Assembly (NCBI GenBank): GCA_023249255.1
Contig: JAHFCY010000137.1
Span: 1 to 8,951 of the forward strand
Source: Candidatus Lindowiibacteriota bacterium
Lineage (GTDB): Bacteria > Lindowbacteria > 2-12-FULL-62-27
Direction of reading: 5' to 3'
Length of the DNA stretch: 8,951 nucleotides
In this document: positions 6,301-8,951 of the stretch, piece after piece
How the letters are laid out: each line of letters starts with the position of its first letter
Position numbering within the stretch: position 1 is the stretch's first letter
Notes under the pieces: generated by a model
Told to the model about the DNA's origin: nothing
Seen by the model: the letters and a program-made list of their open reading frames with translations, nothing else
Database searches by the model: none
Translations under genes and position numbers: made by a program

Positions 6301-7665
6301 ATGTCCGATTTAACCGTTGATCAGATCAAGAAGATGCGGGAGGAATATCTCCTGCCGTCGACCATGACGTATTTCGAAAAGCCTCTCAACATCGTCCGGG
6401 GCCAGATGCAGTACGTGTACGACGACACGGGCCGCAAGTACCTCGATGGATTCAGCGCCGTCGTCACCATCAGCGTCGGCCACTGCCATCCCGAAATTGT
6501 CCCGAAAATCCAGCGCCAGGTCGCCGAACTTCAGCACATGACGACCCTCTACTATCATCCGACCATTGTCAAATACGCGAAGAAGATGGCCGAAATGGCC
6601 GGCGGCGACCGTCCTGGCAAACCGGCCAATCTTCGCGTGAGTTTTTTCACCAACTCGGGCTGTGAAGCCAACGAACTTGCGGCGATGCTTGCCAAGAACC
6701 ACACCAAACAGCAGGAATTCATCGCGCTTCGGCATTCCTTCCACGGCCGCACGCTCATGGCGATGACCCTGACGGGCCAGTCATCCTGGCGCCATTCGAT
6801 GCCGTACGTTTTCGGCGTCACCCACGCGCCGGCCGCCTACTGTTACCGCTGTCCGCTCAAACTCAAGTATCCGTCCTGCGGCGTCGCCTGCGCCTCGCAG
6901 GTCGAGGACATCATCAAGTACAACACGTCGGGCCACATCGCCGGATTCTTCGGCGAGCCGATCGCGGGATTCGGCGGCGTGATTCATCCGCCGAAGGAAT
7001 ATTTCCCCATCGTGCATTCCATCGTGAAAAAGCATGGCGGCGTCTATATTTCAGATGAAGTCCAGACCGGATTCGGCCGTACCGGCAAACATTTCTTCGG
7101 CATCAGCCACTGGGGCGTCAAGCCCGACATCGTGACGATGGCCAAGGGCATCGGCAACGGTCTGCCGCTCGGCGGCATTCTCACCACGCGAGCGATCGCC
7201 GACTCGATGCGCGGCAAAGTCCATTTCAACACCTACGGCGGCAATCCCGTGTCGATGGCCGGCGGTCTGGCCGTCCTCGACGTCATCGAACGCCACCGGA
7301 TGATCGAGAATGCCGACACCGTCGGCAGTTTCCTCAAGGCTCGCCTGTCGAAACTCATGAACCGCCATCCGCTGATCGGCGACGTCCGTGGCCTCGGACT
7401 CATGTTGGGCGTCGAACTGGTGAAAGACCGCAAGACGAAGGAGGTTGCGCCGAAGGAAACCTTGCGCCTCATGGAATTGTGCAAGGACCGGGGCCTCTTG
7501 ATCGGCAAAGGCGGCATGGCCGGCAATGTCGTTCGGATCAAGCCTCCGATGTGCATCAACCGCAAAGACGCCGATTTTATCGCGGACGTCCTCGACGAAT
7601 CGCTTGGCGCCCTCGAAAAAGAAACCCGTGTCAAAAAACCGCGAGCCCGCGCGCGACGCCGATGA
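6301..7665 (+). CDS. Class III PLP-dependent aminotransferase (AGXT2 / beta-alanine aminotransferase-like)
   Basis: The 454-residue fold-type I, subgroup II aminotransferase is full length. Motifs in order are GHCHPE (60-65), NSGCEANE (118-125), HSFHGRT (145-151), SDEVQTGFGRTG (251-262) with PLP-contacting Asp252, and TMAKGIGNGLPLGG (279-292) with Schiff-base Lys282. TYGGNPVSMA (311-320) follows. Similarity in style is closest to alanine-glyoxylate/beta-alanine and 4-aminobutyrate-type enzymes. The upstream ureidopropionase-like gene suggests beta-alanine or a related omega-amino acid as amino donor, giving malonate semialdehyde. A Cys quartet (C181, C184, C193, C197) lies in the large domain. 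The last 12 residues are an Arg/Lys-rich tail outside the core fold. GGAGGAG (6290-6296) is an excellent ribosome site. Donor and acceptor specificity cannot be read from the sequence. Confidence 0.92.
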   Translation: MSDLTVDQIKKMREEYLLPSTMTYFEKPLNIVRGQMQYVYDDTGRKYLDGFSAVVTISVGHCHPEIVPKIQRQVAELQHMTTLYYHPTIVKYAKKMAEMAGGDRPGKPANLRVSFFTNSGCEANELAAMLAKNHTKQQEFIALRHSFHGRTLMAMTLTGQSSWRHSMPYVFGVTHAPAAYCYRCPLKLKYPSCGVACASQVEDIIKYNTSGHIAGFFGEPIAGFGGVIHPPKEYFPIVHSIVKKHGGVYISDEVQTGFGRTGKHFFGISHWGVKPDIVTMAKGIGNGLPLGGILTTRAIADSMRGKVHFNTYGGNPVSMAGGLAVLDVIERHRMIENADTVGSFLKARLSKLMNRHPLIGDVRGLGLMLGVELVKDRKTKEVAPKETLRLMELCKDRGLLIGKGGMAGNVVRIKPPMCINRKDADFIADVLDESLGALEKETRVKKPRARARRR

Positions 7666-7681
7666 GGTCTGCGGACGGGGA

Positions 7682-8185
7682 ATGGTTGTTTTGACCGTCT
7701 GCCTCGCCGTGGCCTCGGCGTCCTGCAAGTCCGATCCGGAGACGGCGGGCGGACCCACGGGTGCCGAATCCACAATCGCCCGGGCCGCCGCTCACGCCAG
7801 TTCCGAGCCGGCCGTGCCCGCGACCGCCGACCGCGGCGCGCGGAAATCCTTCGACGCGGGCCGCCGCGCGGTTTTGCGGCGGGACTTTTCCCACGCCTGG
7901 GACCTGTTTCAGGACGCGCTCCGGCGCCATCGGGCGCAGTCCGTCCGGCAGGACGACGAATTTGTCCGCGGATGTTTTTATTATTTCGGCCGGTGCCGTG
8001 AGGGCGCGCTCGAATTTGATGACGCCCGCAAACAGTATGAGGCCATCCCGGCCGACAGTTCCTTCCGGCCCTACGCGCTTCAGCGTCTTGTCGCCATCTC
8101 GGAGGACTCCGACGGCGACGGCTACGTTGACGCGTGGGAAGATGCCGAAGGCTCCAATCCGCGAAATCCGCTTTCGCATCCATAG
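7682..8185 (+). CDS. Small predicted lipoprotein with TPR-like helices and C-terminal calcium-type Asp motif
   Basis: From the ATG at 7682 the product is 167 residues. The N-terminus is hydrophobic up to Cys15 (AVASASC), resembling a lipoprotein signal, though Ser at -3 is not the favoured lipobox residue and no basic residue precedes the core. A low-complexity Ala/Pro/Gly spacer (about 19-50) follows, then two helix-pair segments (about 52-86 and 93-123) with TPR-like spacing and aromatic residues. The C-terminus is DSDGDGYVDAWE (142-153) followed by GSNPRNP, the signature of thrombospondin type-3/EF-hand-like calcium-binding repeats. A GTG at 7628 in the same frame, inside the aminotransferase gene, would add 18 residues including Arg and is a possible alternative start. 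The frame stays open even further upstream, but there it only shadows the aminotransferase gene. Specific function is unknown. It ends 12 nt before the CHASE2 gene, so the two may act together in the envelope. Confidence 0.68.
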   Translation: MVVLTVCLAVASASCKSDPETAGGPTGAESTIARAAAHASSEPAVPATADRGARKSFDAGRRAVLRRDFSHAWDLFQDALRRHRAQSVRQDDEFVRGCFYYFGRCREGALEFDDARKQYEAIPADSSFRPYALQRLVAISEDSDGDGYVDAWEDAEGSNPRNPLSHP

Positions 8186-8197
8186 GGGCATGTGACT

Positions 8198-8951
8198 ATG
8201 GCCGAATCAGCCGACACCAAAACGCCGAAGGGATTCTGGAGCAAAAATATCAAGACGCTCCGGATCGGGCTTGGCATGGGTCTGGCCATCGGCATTCTTG
8301 TCGTTCTGCTCGGATTGGACGATCATGGATTTCTTGCCAAGACGGAGTTGCTGACGCTCGATTTCCGGTACCGGATGCGGCCGCAAATTCCGGTCAATCC
8401 CGAAGTCGCCTACGTCGACTACGACGACGCCTCGCTGGCCCTCTTCGGAAGTTGGCCCTGGCCGAGGCACCGGCAGGTGGCGCTGGTCAACATGATGGAT
8501 TTTTACGACGCGCGGGCCGCCGGCTATGACGTATTTTTCACGGAAAAAAACGATATCGCCGTCCTGGATCAGCGTCTGAAAAAATTTGTCAATGAAGCCA
8601 AACCGGGCCAGACCTCGACGGATCAGGTGATGCAGACGTTGCGGACCGCCATCCGCGATTACGACCGCGATTTTGAAAAAGCCATCCAGAAAGCGGGCAA
8701 CGTCTATCTCGGCTATTTTGTCGAGGAGCCGGACAAGTCGATCGCCAAGGGAGGCGTCGATGCGATCCAGGCCCACATCGATGAGTACAAGAAGGGGGAG
8801 GAATACCAGAAAAAACAGGGGGCCATCGAGGCGCTGGATCCCTACACGCTCGAGCCGACGCCGGAACTGAAGAAAAGCGTATTCAAAATGGTCGACATCA
8901 CTCCGCCTCTGTCAGGGCTGACGCGCGCGTCAGCGGGCGCCGGATACGCCC
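8198..8951 (+). CDS. CHASE2-domain membrane sensor protein, C-terminus cut by window edge
   Basis: 251 residues are visible. After a hydrophilic, basic N-tail (1-20), a single membrane segment lies at 21-40. An extracytoplasmic CHASE2 domain follows. It is recognised by LLTLDFRYRMRP (51-62), VAYVDYDDASL (70-80), GSWPWPRHR (84-92) and AGYDVFF (108-114). Further matches are DFEKAIQKAGNVYLG (158-172) and ASAGAGYA (244-251), the start of the conserved block that precedes the domain end. In this family the domain is followed by further membrane helices and a cytoplasmic adenylate/guanylate cyclase, histidine kinase or Ser/Thr kinase module. Which one occurs here lies beyond the edge. Charged Lys/Glu-rich inserts at about 117-153 and 178-232 make the domain longer than usual. 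AGGGG at 8184-8188, overlapping the previous stop, is the probable ribosome site and ties it to the lipoprotein gene. Confidence 0.85.
   Translation, partial: MAESADTKTPKGFWSKNIKTLRIGLGMGLAIGILVVLLGLDDHGFLAKTELLTLDFRYRMRPQIPVNPEVAYVDYDDASLALFGSWPWPRHRQVALVNMMDFYDARAAGYDVFFTEKNDIAVLDQRLKKFVNEAKPGQTSTDQVMQTLRTAIRDYDRDFEKAIQKAGNVYLGYFVEEPDKSIAKGGVDAIQAHIDEYKKGEEYQKKQGAIEALDPYTLEPTPELKKSVFKMVDITPPLSGLTRASAGAGYA

Noticed and set aside
7526-7681. Upstream extension of the lipoprotein frame into the aminotransferase gene
   Set aside because: The added residues are a frame shadow of the aminotransferase and would bury the hydrophobic leader. The ATG at 7682, or at most the GTG at 7628, fits a secreted protein.
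8190-8195. Minimal ATG-TGA start-stop pair directly before the CHASE2 start
   Set aside because: Six bases are easily explained by chance, and there is no supporting conservation.

Overview
The window looks like chromosome of a GC-rich Gram-negative bacterium. The evidence is a Sec signal peptide, a lipoprotein-type leader, two membrane-anchored sensory proteins and GC-rich third codon positions. The gene style resembles the former Deltaproteobacteria (Myxococcota/Desulfobacterota-like) or a related uncultured phylum, but no marker gene fixes the taxonomy. I see no phage, transposon, CRISPR, tRNA or rRNA signal. Coding density is high, and the only gene-free gaps are about 144, 37, 95 and 10-16 nt.

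Layout: (1) Positions 1-697, minus strand: the N-terminal part of a secreted ClpP-class serine protease of the NfeD/COG1030 family, cut by the left edge. (2) A divergent 144-nt intergenic region with a GC-rich dyad and a plausible promoter for the protease that would give a leaderless message. (3) Positions 842-5316, plus strand: a four-gene set of a membrane sensor histidine kinase, a REC-STAS response regulator, a PiT-family phosphate permease and a DUF47/PhoU-like protein. The first three genes are chained by an ATGA and a TGATG stop/start overlap, and the fourth follows after 37 nt with its own strong Shine-Dalgarno. (4) Positions 5342-7665, plus strand: a good sigma70-like promoter, then a beta-ureidopropionase-like nitrilase-superfamily amidohydrolase and a class III aminotransferase, 10 nt apart. 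Together these suggest conversion of an N-carbamoyl amine such as N-carbamoyl-beta-alanine to the free amine, followed by transamination. (5) Positions 7682-8951, plus strand: a small predicted lipoprotein with TPR-like helices and a C-terminal Asp-rich calcium-type motif, then a CHASE2-domain membrane sensor cut by the right edge.

The most noteworthy item is the phosphate module. A two-component pair whose response regulator carries a STAS domain instead of a DNA-binding output is translationally chained to a Pit permease and its PhoU-like partner. STAS domains are known as regulatory modules of SulP anion transporters and as anti-anti-sigma switches. This arrangement could therefore be a phospho-relay acting on the transporter, or on a sigma-factor partner switch, rather than a classical PhoR-PhoB transcription circuit. 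That function is inference; the gene order and overlaps are read directly.
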